A stretch of 64,000 bases of DNA from Stenogyne calaminthoides (Eukaryota; Streptophyta; Magnoliopsida; Lamiales; Lamiaceae), in NCBI GenBank assembly GCA_037126765.1, contig JBBCBC010000024.1, positions 19,937,554-20,001,553 on the forward strand. The letters run 5' to 3'. The notes below the pieces were generated by a model. It searched no databases, was not told the DNA's origin, and was given only the letters and a program-made list of their open reading frames with translations. Both the position numbers and the translations under genes were made by a program. This document shows positions 21,975-34,125 of this stretch, piece by piece; positions within the stretch are counted from its first letter, which is position 1, and the number at the start of each line of letters is the position of its first letter.

Positions 21975-23580
21975 TGTTGGAATATAGAGGCACGTAAACA
22001 CGTAATACATGCGCAGCGAAATTAAACAGTTCACCAACAACGAACACATAATTGCATAAACGATTACGAATAAACATAACAAGAAATCTTATAGTACTTC
22101 AAGTGCAGATTTCTCAACTATGGTATCCACGTAATTCCCGTTCACAGACTTGCACAGATTTGCCAGCTTTGAATCCCGAGACGAATTTGCTAGGAAAATT
22201 ATAACTCTAGATTTTATGGAGAAAATATGAACAACCGTATTATGGATTCCCAAGAGCTCATATATATAGGAGAGACCCAGCTTAAATCTTAAGCTAACTT
22301 GATTGGGAAATAAAATTCCTAATCTTTATTTAAATAAATCTCTTAGATTTATTTCCTACATATAAAATCTCTACGGACTTAATTCTCATATATGTCAAAT
22401 CTTTACGATTTATTTCCATATATATTAAATTCTACAATAATATTCCATATATTATTGTTGGGAATTCCTATTTAATTAAATCCAATTTAATTAAACATTA
22501 ATAATAATTAATTCCAAATTAATTCATTATTAATTAATTCACCATAAATTAAATATTAAATTCAATTTAACATTTAATCAACCAACTATAATCCGTAAAA
22601 GGGAACTACTTGTTGTGTGACTCATAGGCCCTCATATATCGAGCAATTAGTCAAACTAACGGTCTTAATTGAACCCTAGTTAATAAATTAGACATTCTCA
22701 ATATATGAGGTACGTTGCAAGAAACATGCAACTACCTGTAATTGTAACATGGGCTATTGCGATTTCCTCATTTCATTCACGAATACTCGATTAGTCTTGA
22801 ACATGATGAAGTATCTATTTAAATAACTTAATCACTTTATCTCCAATCACTAATTAATCACTTAGGTCACACTTAGCCACAAAGTCCAAGTTGACGTGTA
22901 TCGGCCAATGACTTTGATCCAATTATGATGAGAAGGTGAGTATTCTCTCTAAATTCACTTTGAGGAATGAATCATTTTCTTGGCTCAACTACCACGCACA
23001 TGCACTTCGTGATGAACCAAATCCAAGTCATATCTACCCATGGAAGGGTGCAAGCATCAGTCATGATCAAAGTTCATCACTCCACACATGTCGTGCGTAT
23101 TGACCTCAAGTCAAAGGAGTATCGCATCGCTCCCACTAACCGAGACACCCGTAGACACATATAGTAGAACAACATCAAACGGTTTCTCGGATGGGTATAC
23201 CAATACCCTCTAAAATATTTGTGCATCCATCATGAGATACCTAGTATCTCGTAGTAAGTGAGATCTTACTACACTCTCTAAAAGTATGATGCAAACCGCA
23301 CACCAATCTCCATTGCATCATCAATATTCTATTCTTGATGATCCTCGATTGGAGCTATTTGAGAATCATGCTTAAGTAATCTGACCTCTCACACACTCAA
23401 TGACAGCAGTGACTCAAGGGAACACAGATAAGAACAAATGCAAACAATCAAACACAATATTCTAATAAGTGCAACGCCATATATTTAATATTAAATAAAT
23501 AATAGTATTAAACCAACACTGAATATTATCTGAGTGTTATGTCCTTACAATGGATTGTCTCTAGGACACTAACACTAACA
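21975..23580 (-). repeat. 5' LTR of element E
   Basis: The LTR runs from TGTTGGAATATAGAGG to CACTAACACTAACA, about 1,606 bp. The minus-strand TATA CCTATATATATGAG is at 22257-22270. One extra CTAACA repeat follows the end, so the outer boundary could be 23586. Confidence 0.9.
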
Positions 23581-23619
23581 CTAACAACTAGTCCATATAA
23601 AATTTCTAACAACTCTCTC

Positions 23620-24255
23620 CACTTTATCAATGACAGAAATGGGCCACAGATAAACCTTCATGATATGAATAAAAGAGGGAATAATAATAGAATTGACCAT
23701 GCAAGCTCTGCCAGCCATAGAGAGGGAACCCCCTTCCACTTGGCCATTTTGGCAATGATATTATCAGTTTTTTTCCTAAAAAATATAGCCTTAGGAGCCC
23801 CTCTAAAAAAGGGGCACCAAAGTAAGTGAAAGAAGTCCCACCTTCAGAGAAACCATTGGTGTTGGTAGCAAAAACTTTGAAATTAGTGGGAGTGTTTCTC
23901 CCAAAAAAAGATTTTTGACTTTGAGGGGTTAATATACTGCCCAGAGAGCAAGACATAAGTGGTAAAAATCTTATTAAGCACTCTAATATTATTTCTTTTG
24001 TGACTCATAAAAACAATAACATCATCAGCATAAAAGAGGAAAGGGGGCACCTGAAGCTTGTGTCTTTACTCTGGATTAGGTTCTGATTGTGTATGTTATC
24101 GATGATCATAAGCCCAAGGACCTCTTCTGCCATACAGAATAGCAGGGGGGAAAGTGGACCCCCCTGTCTGACACCCTGTGAACACTCAAAGTAACCTGTG
24201 GGAGCCCCATTCACAAGAATGGAGAGCCTAACAGACTTAAGAATGCAGTGAGTAG
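23620..24255 (-). pseudogene. LINE G reverse transcriptase, catalytic half
   Basis: Directly after the TRIM the frame reads VNGAPTGYFECSQGVRQGGPLSPLLFCMAEEVL, the conserved 'QGDPLSP' block with Gly in place of Asp, which is common in plant LINEs. Then comes FYADDVIVFMSHK, with the catalytic YADD at 24021-24032, and a palm/thumb region (SGQYINPSKSK). A frameshift lies between the GGPLSP block and YADD. The end near 23620 reads MKVYLWPISVIDKVERVVRNFIWTS, leading into the part left of element E. The product would prime on nicked chromosomal DNA and copy LINE RNA. Confidence 0.85.
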
Positions 24256-24728
24256 TGTAGGATCAAGCGCTTGCCACTAGACTAAAAGTCCGAACTTGTA
24301 GTGAGGTGCTACTTTAATTCCCTTGACCAATATCTAGCTGCAGGCGCCATGGGCGGCACGCAATTATGCCTTTAATCGAGCGAACGAGGGGTCTTTGGGC
24401 AAGAATCGACTTTTTAAAGGCGAAACCTGCTAAGATTTCTCCCAACAATCCCCCAAAGAAGAATGGCGACTTTCACAAAACATACCACTATTTGCGCCAT
24501 CGGGGACTCAAACCCGTGACCTGTGCTCTGATACCAATTGTTGGATCAAGTGCTTGCCACTAGACTAAAAGCCCGGACTTGTAGTGAGGTGCTACTTTAA
24601 TTCCCTTGACCAATATCTAGCTGCAGGCGCCACGGGCGGCACGCAACTATGCCTTTAATCGAACGAATGAGGTGTCTTGGGCCGCAACTGACCTTAAAGG
24701 CAGGAAACTATTAGGATTTCTCCCAACA
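24256..24728 (-). mobile_element. Complete TRIM element with TSD
   Basis: Two near-identical LTRs (24256-24447, 192 bp; 24539-24728, 190 bp) flank a 91-bp interior. The interior has a PBS against the right LTR (minus strand ATTGGTATCAGAGCACAGG) and a purine tract against the left LTR (minus strand CTTTGGGGGAT). There is no coding capacity. A perfect 5-bp target duplication AGTAG is present at 24251-24255 and 24729-24733. This is a terminal-repeat retrotransposon in miniature, which depends on other elements' enzymes. Its left LTR begins TGTAGG rather than TGTTGG. Confidence 0.93.
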
Positions 24729-25620
24729 AGTAGCATCAATAAAAGACTCAGAGAAACCAAGATTATTACAAACCAAAAGCAGAAACTCCCAACTCACAGT
24801 GACAAAGGCTTTTTTTATATCAATTTTAAAAGCTAGCCCCTTTATCACCCCTCTTATCCAGGCAATTATGACCCTCAAAAGCAAGAGCAATACAATGATT
24901 TATATGTTTTCCAGGTATAAAGCCAAACTGATGGGGGGACAACACTTTAGCCAGAATGGAACCCAGCCTATTAGCCATAATCTTAGTGATCACCTTAAAA
25001 AGAAAGTTGCCCAGCACAATAGGCCTGAAATCCTCAGTTTTAACAGGACCTTTGAGTTTAGGGATCAGAATTACAAAGCTAGAGTTCAGCCCATAAGGAA
25101 TAAAGTGGTTAGTAAAGAAATACTGGATGGCATTTATCATGTCTAGGTCCATGATATGCCAGCACTTATGAAAGAAAATACCAGGGTAACCATCAAGCCC
25201 AGAAGAACTGTCAGGGGCCAGGTTGAAAACAACCTCTTTTATCTCAGAGGGGAAGGGAATTCTGTCCATCAAATCTCTGTCTTTATCCTCAATTTTCCTG
25301 AAATTTAACATGTTCAAAGTAGAAAAATCAGTAGGCCTAGGGTCAGTGGTATTGAACAGCTTCATATAAAATTTAACAATATGGTCAGAGAGTACTCCCT
25401 GATCAGTAATTCTCTGGTTGTCAATATTCAGAGTAGTAATTTGAGCTCTGCATTACTCCTATTATGAAGAGAGTGGAAAAAACTTGAGTTTTTATCCCCA
25501 TCTTTAAGCCATGAACCTCTGTACTTTTGAGTTCTAAGAGTGTCCCATATTTTGAGCACCTCATCCAACTTTCAATGAGCCCACACTTCTTGAGTGAACA
25601 GGGCCCCAGCATCCTGTCCC
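24729..25620 (-). pseudogene. LINE G reverse transcriptase, N-terminal half
   Basis: The open frame at 25365-24826 reads FPSEIKEVVFNLAPDSSSGLDGYPGIFFHKCW (the fingers block of plant LINEs), FVILIPKLKGPVKTEDFRPIVLGNFLFKVITKIMANRL and SPHQFGFIPGKHINHCIALAFE. After a frameshift near 24825 it reads FKIDIKKAFVTVSWEFL. Motif A keeps its first Asp (DIKKAF), but the usual second Asp of KAFD is Val. The TRIM then interrupts. The linker from the endonuclease is degraded. Confidence 0.85.
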
Positions 25621-25736
25621 AGTTGTCTGAGATCTTGAATGTGCTTTAAATGGTTTTGAGCCTGAGAAACAGAGAAGTGCACATTTTTAAAAGAATGAAT
25701 GTTCCAGTGTTTAAGCTTTAAGTTTTTTTAGTTTTC

Positions 25737-26564
25737 TCACAACAAGAGTGATAGGGTCCCTAGCGCTACCATATAAGAACTCCAAGAATTTTTAATAAGA
25801 TCCAAAAAAGACTTCTCATGCAACCACATATGCTGAAATCTAAAAGAGCTTTTGTGGACACTACCAAGCAGAAAGGCAGAGAGCATAATGGGATGATGGT
25901 CAGAGGTATGTCTAGCAAGCACTTCACACTTAATGGAGGCAAACAAAGAAGAGAAACCAGTGGTCATAAGGGCCCTGTCCAACTTGGAGGCCATAAGGTA
26001 CCCAGAATTATCACTGGACACCCAAGCATAAAAGGGGCCAGAGGACTCACACTCAACCAGGTTGGAATCATTAATAAAATTTCTAAAGTCATCACAAGAA
26101 GATTGAATAGGAGCAACTAAACCCACCCTTTCATGCATACCCAAAACCGAGTTAAAATCACCCATAACCAAAAAAGAATCAATGCAAAAGGGTAACAATA
26201 GATTCCAAAGATTTCTCCTAGTGACATAGTTATTACTAGAATGAACAAAACCAACATGACAAGTATAATCAGGCAAGTCACATTTAAGAATGATACACTA
26301 AGAGCTAGAAAAGAGAACAGAAATCACCCAGTTTTGCATTTTCTTCACGATGATCCAAAGGTTGGGCAGCATGTTGTCCCTCTCATTAGCACAAAAGAAC
26401 TCCATATTCATGCTGGTCCAGAAAGAGGTGTCCATATCTGTTGGGGTGATTTTAGGCTCCTCAAAAGCCAGGATAAGCGGTTTATTGGAGAGAACAAGAT
26501 CAACAATAGTTGACCTATTCGGGGAGCTAGACACCCCATTAGCATTCCAAAAGAGGCACTTCAT
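25737..26564 (-). pseudogene. LINE G AP-type endonuclease
   Basis: The ATG at 26564 opens MKCLFWNANGVSSSP, the standard start of plant L1 ORF2. Motifs in order are WNANG (Asn), LAFEEPKI (catalytic Glu), then a stop near 26300, then VMGDFNSVLG (Asp and Asn) near 26150 and ARHTSDHHPIML (Asp-His pair) near 25880. It would nick target DNA to prime reverse transcription. It lacks an upstream ORF1 partner. One stop and a change of frame divide it. Confidence 0.85.
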
Positions 26565-27000
26565 GATCCAACGTCTTTATTCCCGTACTCAGGCGGCTTC
26601 AGGTCGATGGATAGCTCATTCCACTGTCGTGAGGCAGCCACATCCATGGCTTTAAAAGCGGGTCTCGAGGTAGCTGCCACCGGGTTTATATTATCCGTCC
26701 AAACACCGGACTTCTTCAAGCAAGACTTTATGGGCTTGGGTCCCTCAGCTTTAGAATTGTCTTATCACTTTTGTACGCTTAATTTCCTTCACACTTGAAT
26801 CTGCCATAGAGGTCTTAGCCGATGCCCCATAATTTATCTGAGTAGGAACCCGGGCCTTATCTTTTTGTAATTCTTTGTCTGAAGGTCCTTCCTCCTGAAG
26901 CGCAGGGAGGTCCAGAGACAGAGAAGAAGAAAACGTTGCTGGTAGGCACAGAGGACACCAACAAGTCCTGTGTGTTGCCCTTATCCGTATCCCCCTCCAT

Positions 27001-27463
27001 CACAATTTTTAAAAAAATAGTCAAAATTAAAAGAAATAAGTCAAAATTAAAATTAGTAAAAATTAAAATTAATCAAAATGTGCATAGGGTCCAATAAAAA
27101 TTAGTCAAAATTAGAAGAAATAAATCAAAATTAAAAAATTGCACTTTTATTAAAATTTATGCACTTTCGGTGATTGTTCATTGGCGGGACGCTGTTTATA
27201 GGAGGGACATTGTTCCTGATTTGATGTTATTGCAACCCATCAACTCAGCTCTCAGCAGCTAAAAGGAGAATGAAGGGTAAATGAGTCTTTTAATTGTCCT
27301 TTTTGTAGTGGGTTGTAAGGGGAGAAAGCATTTGTACTAAATTGCTTAAAACCCACCCACTTTCTGTCACGCCTACTCCCTAATAACTTAATAAAGAATA
27401 CTTTCAAAATAATATAACAAGAAATGACTCGTGCACACGTGCGACTTTTTTTAAAAAATAATT
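27001..27463. other. AT-rich spacer with LTR-like terminus
   Basis: There is no coding sequence. Low-complexity AAATT-rich DNA (27001-27150) is followed by unique sequence. TGTCACGCC at 27365 resembles the terminal motif of many plant gypsy LTRs, and the DNA from here to 27463 may be the end of an older LTR split by B and C (see the 57405-59010 entry). Confidence 0.4.
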
Positions 27464-28467
27464 TGTTGGTCCCTGTGCAAATGAGTCTTACACGTGTATG
27501 GGGGGGGGAAAATACACGTGTTCAGTGATTTTTAAAACTTTTCTACACTGAGGTCGGGATGGGTCGAGTTGTCTGATGATTTGCCCCGAAAGCCTGAGAC
27601 GCCTTGGTCAAAAAGTCTACCTGAGATAGTGATCATGAGCTGCTTTCAGAAGCCTCAGATAATCCCAACTGAGCCTGAGTTTTTCAGAGATCCTGAGCTG
27701 CTAGGATAGCTACTCAGATGTGCGGAATGGTTGGCCCTAAGTTTATACTCGTTTTAAGCTTTGCTGAAAACCTTCCTTTTAATGAAATATTGATTAAGGC
27801 TGTGATTCAGTTAGATGCAAGATCAGTGGATTGATTCCAACTGAATATCAGTGAAAATATGCTTTCAGTTAAAGATATGCAACAGATAATCAATGCAGAA
27901 TAGAAAGCAAAACAACACAGCAATTTATAGTGGTTCAGAGACTCAACCTCCTACGTCCACTCTCTCTGAACTTTCAGAGAAATTCCTTAACCACTTCCTA
28001 AGGTTTTCTGACTACCTCAATGTAGTTTACTAACCTTTCTACTTTGAGCTTTCTGACTACATCTGTAGTTTACTTACTCAAACACACACAAGCTTTCTGA
28101 CTATCCAAGATAGTTTACTCACTTCTTCTCTAGAGTTTTCTGACTACCTCAATGTAGTTTACTAACTCTTTACAACTCCAACTCACCAACAATCACACTC
28201 AAACTACCTTACAAAGGGTTTGGGGTTTCTTGGTTGGTTTCCAACTAGGATGAGATATCCTTTACAATTAAGTACAATGCAAAGGCTAGGATATCTGTAC
28301 TAATCTTTGGATATATCTTATCAAAACTAGGCTTAGTGAATGATCTCTCTTCAATATAAAGCACTTGGAAAATTCTTGGGTTTTCGAGTGCTTCAACTTG
28401 CAATAATAAGTTTGAGCTCTTGAGTTGCTTACAAATTTCCCGTAACCTTCAATGTAGAGGGTCACAA

Positions 28468-28477
28468 GTATTTATAG
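28468..28477 (-). promoter_or_regulatory. TATA box of element B 3' LTR
   Basis: The minus strand reads CTATAAATAC, identical to the TATA in the 5' LTR (36868-36877) and in LTR A and the C 3' LTR. Confidence 0.7.
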
Positions 28478-29075
28478 GCAGTCACCAATGTCACTCTTGA
28501 AAAACTATTCTTTGGAAGAGATAGCTTCATGAGTTTCCTCTTATGGTGTGCGATAAACGACTATTTTTTAAGGTTTGAATACTCCCTTGCATGTTTTAGG
28601 CAATATGCTTTTATGTAGCCGGTCACCACTTTTTGCAGTCTGGAACATAGTACTACTGACATGCTTCAGTGACCTGTCGCTTTCAGTGCCAGTAAAGTAC
28701 AGTGCTGTCTTCTTCTGATTGGCTCTAGTCTTCAGTAAATGTAGACATGCATAACGGCTCTTTTTGGTCAATATCTCTGAGTGATATAACCTTAACAACA
28801 CTTAGTTTTAGTTCCTTTTGTCTGCATGAGATTGTCTTGGGCGATATCTATTTTTCTAAGTATTCGCGTTTTTCTCAGTATTGTATCCTTCAGATAGATA
28901 TTTTCAGTGCCTCGGAACATTCAGGTTATACTGAGCATTCAGTAGATTACTGAGTCTTCAGTAGCTACTGTGCCTTCAGTATCTTCTTTGTCTTCAGTAT
29001 CTTCAGTCTTCAGTCTTCAGAGTCTTCTGAGTCTTCAGTGTCTTCTGAGTCTTTAGTCTTCTGAGTCTTCAGAGA

Positions 29076-29225
29076 TATACTGATTGATATTGAGTCTTCA
29101 TACTGAGTCTTCAGTTTCTCAGTCTCATACTGAGTCTTCAGTTTCTCAGTTTCATACTGAAACTTCAGTTTCTCAGTTTCATACTGAAACTTCAGTTTCA
29201 TACTGAAACTTCAGTTTCTTCAGAA
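29076..29225. repeat. 27-bp tandem array in LTR U3
   Basis: Units of about 27 bp contain ACTTCAGTTTCTCAGTTTC and repeat four to five times. The matching array in element C's 3' LTR is at 45885-46005. The open reading of this array (QYETEKLKF repeats) is a by-product of the 27-bp period. Confidence 0.8.
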
Positions 29226-29746
29226 ACTTACTGAGTCTTCAGAATCTATCCTGATCTATATCTGCTGACTATACATGGTGCAGATAACATCCTGAACACT
29301 CTAAAACTGAATCCTGACTCAACTATCAAGATTATCCTGAACATGTCATACTCAGGGGTTTTGAGATATAATCAAAATCTTCTTTATTAAATTCATCTCC
29401 CAACAATTTCCCCCTTTTTGATGATGCCAAAACCATCTTGTTACAAAAACGCTTAACCTATACTCAGGTTTCAGTTTTCTATTACAAACCAAGAATTTCC
29501 CAACAATTTTCACAATAATTCTATCAACAATTTCACAACACATCATAACATAGGCATATCAAAATGTAAAGACATGTAAAAAGATAATGAGGTATTATCT
29601 TTGAGCATAAAGATAAAGTTTCATTGATGTAAGAATAAAAGTTACAGATTACAATGAACTTATCAAAAGTAAATATAAAAACAAAAGAATTACAAGAGTT
29701 TTCAGTCTTTGGTCTTCAGTCTTCTTCACTCTTCAACTTCAGCTCT

Positions 29747-32700
29747 TCATTCTTCTTCAACCTCATCCACAGGCACTTCCAGATTGAACATCCCATAATA
29801 TCTCTTTTTCAATGCATCTCTTTCCTTGATGATAGCTGGGTTGTTTCCTGTCAGGCCTAACTGGATGGCATACTGAGCAATTTCCTGAGATATGGCTGTC
29901 TCATTCACCAAGTCATTCTCTAGTCTAGGAGCAGGGTATGTGTATGGACCAGGGGCAGTAATTTGAACATTACCTTCATCTGCAAGATTTATCCAACTCT
30001 GCAAGTACTTTGGATAAAAGGTTAATAGATAATCAATGAAGGCTTCATTTGAATCTGAGCTTTCCCCTCTCCATTCTCTCAGAACTTCATAATAAAACCA
30101 GAAGGTTCTTTTTATTTATTCCCAGGCATCATTGAATTGGATTGGCATCCATTTATCAATGTGCGGCCACTTCTGAGTTTTAGCTGTCCCTCTCCTTTTG
30201 CTCAGGAACTTCTTGAAACCACTTCTGCGCTTCTGCTCTTGTTCTTTATTTTTCCTTATTAAAGGAACTCCTGATACTGAAGCAGCAGTTTTCTTCACTT
30301 GTTCCACCTGAAGTTATCTCAGAGCTCTTCTAGTGTCGAAGACTTCTTTTTCTGCTTCCTCTTCAGACTCTTCAAAGTCCATTATCAGCTTTCTTTGTGT
30401 AGCCTTAGAAGCTTTAGCTCTCTTTCTCTCAGGTTCAACAAATGCCACAGTCTTTCTCTTGATTGGTTATTCAGCACCGGCTTGGCTTATTTCTACCCTT
30501 CTTCTACCACTCAGTTTTTCAGCATAAACTTCTTGCATTGTCTCCTTAGAAACATGAGTGTAGACTGGCTTTTCCACTTGCTTGGACTTGAGCTTTTCAG
30601 TGGCTTCAACTTCCTTTAAGGCTTCAGCAACATTTTTCTTTTCAGCCTTTTTGTCTGCCTTCCTCTTCAAGGTCTGTGCCAATAACTCCTTTAACTCGGC
30701 TCCTGGCCTTTCCCCCTTCTTGGCACCATACCTTGGAAGAAGTTGAGACAGTGCGGTGTCCATGTGATATTGCTCTTTGCTGACACTTCGCACTTCTCCA
30801 GCCAACTGGTCTTGCTCTTCCTCCAGCCTCATCAAGTGGTTCTTAGCCACGGAGAACTCTTCAGATAATGGTGCAAACTGAGTAGAGAAGACATCTTTCA
30901 GCATCTCTGTCATCTTGGTCATGAACAGGGAGCCCATTTCCTCAACAACATTCTTTATCAGTTGTTCATTCTTTTCCACCAGCTTGGCTTCTAGAAATGA
31001 AGTCCTCTCCTGATACATTTGCTTCATCTCTGTGCTCAGTTCAGCCTTGACTCCATCTACCTTCCCTTCTATGGCAGTCATCTTGTCATTCAGAGATGTC
31101 TGAAGCTGCATCAGGTCTGAAGTAGAACTCAAGTTCTCTATCATCTGGGATTGGTTGGCCAATGCTTCTTCAATCTGAGCAACTTTTTCAACAATTGGCA
31201 CAACCTTATCCAGCTTGTCCACAATGGGACTGAAATCAATCTCTGGAGCATAGAGAATTTGTTTCTTTTCCTGAGCTGGTTGCTCCGCCTGAGCCTCAGT
31301 TTCGATCTGGGCTTCAGTATCCACCTGAGCCTCAGTCTGTATATCATACATAACAGAATTAAAGATAGAAACTTCAGTTGCCTTGGCAAAATTTTTAATA
31401 GTGCCAAAAGTTACCTGAAGAGTACTAACTTCAGTCTGAGGATGTGTGATATCAGGCTGTCCAGCATCAGTACTTTCCTTCTCCAATTGAGATTGTTTCT
31501 CAGCATTCCTATGTTGATCCCCTTCATGATCTTTATCTTTGGAGCTCGGGGCACCAACATCGGCTTCACTCCTTTCAGCAATCTTCTTCCTGACCAGCTC
31601 ATCAAAATCTGACACTTTCATCCTCAGCTTGGTCTTCCTGAATCCTGAGAACTGAGTCAGCACTGCAGTTTCTTCATTCCACCAGTCTTCTCCTCTGAAT
31701 GAGGCAATGTTGAGCATTTCAGGCAATGTCTGGTTCAGAATGTAGACTATTGTCCTCAGTCTGAAGAATAGATCCTGAAGGTCAGGATATGAGCTTAGCT
31801 CAGGGTACCTGTCCAATATGAACCGTTCCCCCTTGCTTCGCCACTCAATCTCTTCTGCTTCGCCCTTCTTCAGCTTCGGGCTCTCAGGTTCAGTAGGAAG
31901 GTCTTCAGGTGCTGAGGGATCAAAGAATGGATCACTCAGGAGCATATCAAGATTCAACAGCTCCTGAGGCTCAGCTTGATCTGAGGTCTGAGCAGGCATT
32001 TTCTCAGTAGAAATCTGAGCTTGTTCTGAGGTCTGAGGTCCCTTGAATATTTCTTGAGAAAATTTATCTGAGCTCAGGGACGTCTCAAGAACCTCAGAGA
32101 ACACTTGTTCTTCAGTTTGCTCCGAAGTCACAGCCTGAGCCAGTACTTGCAATGGTGATTTCTGAGCTTACTGGCCCTCAGGTTGTACTTCCCCAGGTTC
32201 ACTCACCTCCTCCGCAGTGGAAATTAGAACTCTTCTGCGCTTGGGAGCCAGAGCTTTCTTTTTCAGGGCTTCTCCCTTCTCCTTCTTCACCTCCATCAAA
32301 GCCTTCCCCCTGGCTTGATGGGCTTCTTCAGCAGCTCCTTCTGCAGCAGATTCCACTTTCTTCTCTTTCTTTCCCTTCAAAGTCTTCCTTGTAGCAGTTG
32401 GCTTGAATAAGATTTTAGACTTTGGGAAGGGTGAGGAATTGGCAAAAATGTCTTCTTCCTCTCTGCACATCTCCAAAATGAAGGCTACTTTGGTTGCATG
32501 AAGAATTTTGCCTTTGATTACCACCGAACCATCCTCCTTCTTGATGTGCTTCGCTTGGTCACTCACCACTCTGATTAGATATCTCAACCAATTGAAATCA
32601 GTGGTGGGTGAGTCCTCTATAGCCGCCATCAACCTCAACTTTGGCGTACTTATTTGTTCAAAACTGCTGGATCGACTCATAATACACTTACTAACAATAT

Positions 32701-33169
32701 CCAGCAAAACTCTGTATTTCGGCTTCAAATGCCGTTTATTTAGTGTAGCCTCAAACTTAATAGGATGCTCTGTTATCCTATCAAGGTATTCCTGTTCCCT
32801 ACCCAACATATACATCGTAGGGTCTTCTCCTCTATTACACAACTCATATACATCATTTAAATTCTTTGAAATTATATACAACTCCCTCACAAAATCGATG
32901 TATTTAGAGCTATGTTCCAAGTGAGACACTGTAATTTGAGACTCTATACAGTCCTCATCGTCTATTTTCAAGTTTGAGATAAATTCGAATACCTCCTTCA
33001 AATATTCCGCCTCTGGTTGATTTGCAACCAGGTTTGTAAGCTTAGCGATCTGTATCATATGCAACGCCTCTTCTTCATGGTTTGCATTAGATGAGATTTC
33101 AAGCGAGACAACATATTCGTACCACGGCTTGTTCGAAATAACGAGTTTATCATAGACGGAGAAAGTCAT
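29747..33169 (-). pseudogene. Env-like ORF of element B (about 1,140 codons, four stops)
   Basis: The ATG at 33169 starts a single frame of 1,141 codons with no frameshift, interrupted by stops at 32168-32170, 30467-30469, 30314-30316 and 30116-30118. Each is a sense codon in element C. Residues 1 to about 260 form a helical domain (KPWYEYVVSLE, KYRVLLDIVSKCIMSR, TDFNWLRYLIRVVSDQ) resembling the N-terminal region of envelope-like ORFs of plant Athila/Calypso/SIRE elements. Next is a basic Lys/Arg cluster (EKGEALKKKALAPKRRRV), a Gln/Glu/Pro-rich stretch (TSEQAQ), a coiled coil (about 450-620) and a basic-aromatic C-terminus (KKFLSKRRGTAKTQKWPHID, AWE, IKRTFWFYYEV). I see no convincing signal peptide or membrane segment. 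Position between pol and 3' LTR is the envelope-like slot. Function unknown. Confidence 0.75.
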
Positions 33170-33299
33170 TTTGGAGAATTTTGAATGTAGGGTTTTTTGA
33201 GAATGATGGAGTTTTCTGGGTGAATGGAAGGTTTTTTGTTGCAGAGAATTTTGGAGACGAAGGTTTATGAAATGGGGCTTTTAAATGAATTCTCAAAGA

Positions 33300-33310
33300 A
33301 TATATAGAAT
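33300..33310 (-). promoter_or_regulatory. TATA-like motif upstream of env-like ORF (B)
   Basis: The minus strand reads TTCTATATATTC about 130 bp before the ATG, followed by a pyrimidine/A-rich leader. The same arrangement is kept in element C (41899-41910). It could drive the extra ORF separately; this is inferred from sequence only. Confidence 0.4.
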
Positions 33311-33849
33311 TGATTCGTGGGAAATCGTATAGATTGAATAAATCAACGGTTGAGATTAAACACCGACTAATCGGGTATATGAAGAAAGATTTCACGAATA
33401 ATACGCCACCAATTTAACCTTATTGGTGATTAATGAACAGTGCAATTAATTACTGTTCCTGCAGACCATTGACCTCCTTCGGGTATTTCAAAGGTCCCGC
33501 CCAAATATTCCCTTCAGGTGTTTTGGTATTTATTGCCAATGATTTCTGAGCTTCAGTTAGGCAATAAATGCATTGCATGAGTCATTACTTCTTCAGACTA
33601 ATTTCCCTCTATCAGTCTTACTGAGTTTTGACCTTGATAAAATGTCTGTATAATACTGAGTACTGAACGGGTCAGTATGATACTGAGTACTGAGCCAGAT
33701 CAGTATAATACCGAGTACTGATCTTTAGTATATCTGAGTTTCTCAAGACTCAGATTTCAGTACTTCTCATTTTATCCTGAGTTTCTCAGTAGAATCCTGA
33801 GAAAACTTCATGCATCTGAAAACCTTCAATTTTTCAGATTTGTTCTATA

Positions 33850-34125
33850 CACCTGGATCCAACATCCCTAATTCAACTTATAGTTCCTGAAATCTTGATT
33901 CAGCCAAAGGTTTAGTCAAGATATCAGCTCTCTCTTTATCAGTATGAATCTTCTCCATCCCGATGTCTTTCTTAACATGATCTCTGATGAAGATTCCTTC
34001 CTTAGTTTGTTTCACTTGTAGTCCAAGAAGGAAATTCATCTTCCAACAATGACATCTCAGATCTTCTTTCATCAGGGCTATGATGTCTTCATTCAGCTCA
34101 GTGCCCTTTTCTGTTTACCTGAAAA
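33850..34125 (-). pseudogene. Reverse transcriptase/RNase H scar of element B
   Basis: The frame reads MNFLLGLQVKQTKEGIFI, the end of the reverse transcriptase thumb, joined directly to RDHVKKD and HTDKERADILTKPLAESRF, the C-terminal tail of copia RNase H. Upstream it is joined to the ELNEDIIALM linker that in element A precedes the protease. Two deletions thus removed protease-integrase-polymerase and most of RNase H. The same joins occur in element C (41090-41360), so the deletion is ancestral. The remnant has no catalytic residues. Confidence 0.85.

Larger units (their letters stand above)
14471..23580 (-). mobile_element. Ty1/copia element E (Angela-like)
   Basis: This is a complete element of about 9.1 kb with two LTRs (14471-15993 and 21975-23580), PBS, a 1.8-kb leader, gag, protease, integrase, reverse transcriptase, RNase H and a purine tract (minus strand TTCAAGTGAGAGAT) against the 3' LTR. 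It lies within LINE G. The flanks ACAAA (left) and CTAAC or ACTAG (right, depending on which CTAACA repeat ends the LTR) are not a clean target duplication. LTRs of 1.5-1.6 kb and the long leader suggest the Angela/BARE-type lineage; this is inferred. Several indels between the LTRs make it older than B. Confidence 0.9.
23587..27000 (-). mobile_element. LINE G (L1-type), 5' segment
   Basis: This is the upstream part of LINE G, with endonuclease then reverse transcriptase on the minus strand, interrupted by a TRIM at 24256-24728 and followed by element E. Above the endonuclease (26565-27000) is a short degraded stretch with possible coding pieces (MEGDTDKGNTQDLL, then VPTQINYGASAKTS in another frame). 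No ORF1 RNA-binding domain is seen, so G is probably 5'-truncated. The right boundary near 27000 is approximate. Confidence 0.8.
27464..29405 (-). repeat. 3' LTR of element B
   Basis: A 1,942-bp LTR, TGTTGGTCCC to CTCCCAACA. The TATA box is at 28468-28477 (minus CTATAAATAC). U3 contains a tandem array at 29076-29225. This copy has clean CAG/CTG motifs and serves as the reference for the scrambled copies. Confidence 0.93.

Noticed and set aside
14471..23586. Clean target duplication for element E
   Set aside because: Left ACAAA and right CTAAC or ACTAG do not match; the CTAACA repeats blur the boundary.
29010..29201. Open frame with repeated QYETEKLKF units
   Set aside because: It follows from the 27-bp LTR array (27 is divisible by three) and has no start context or homologue.
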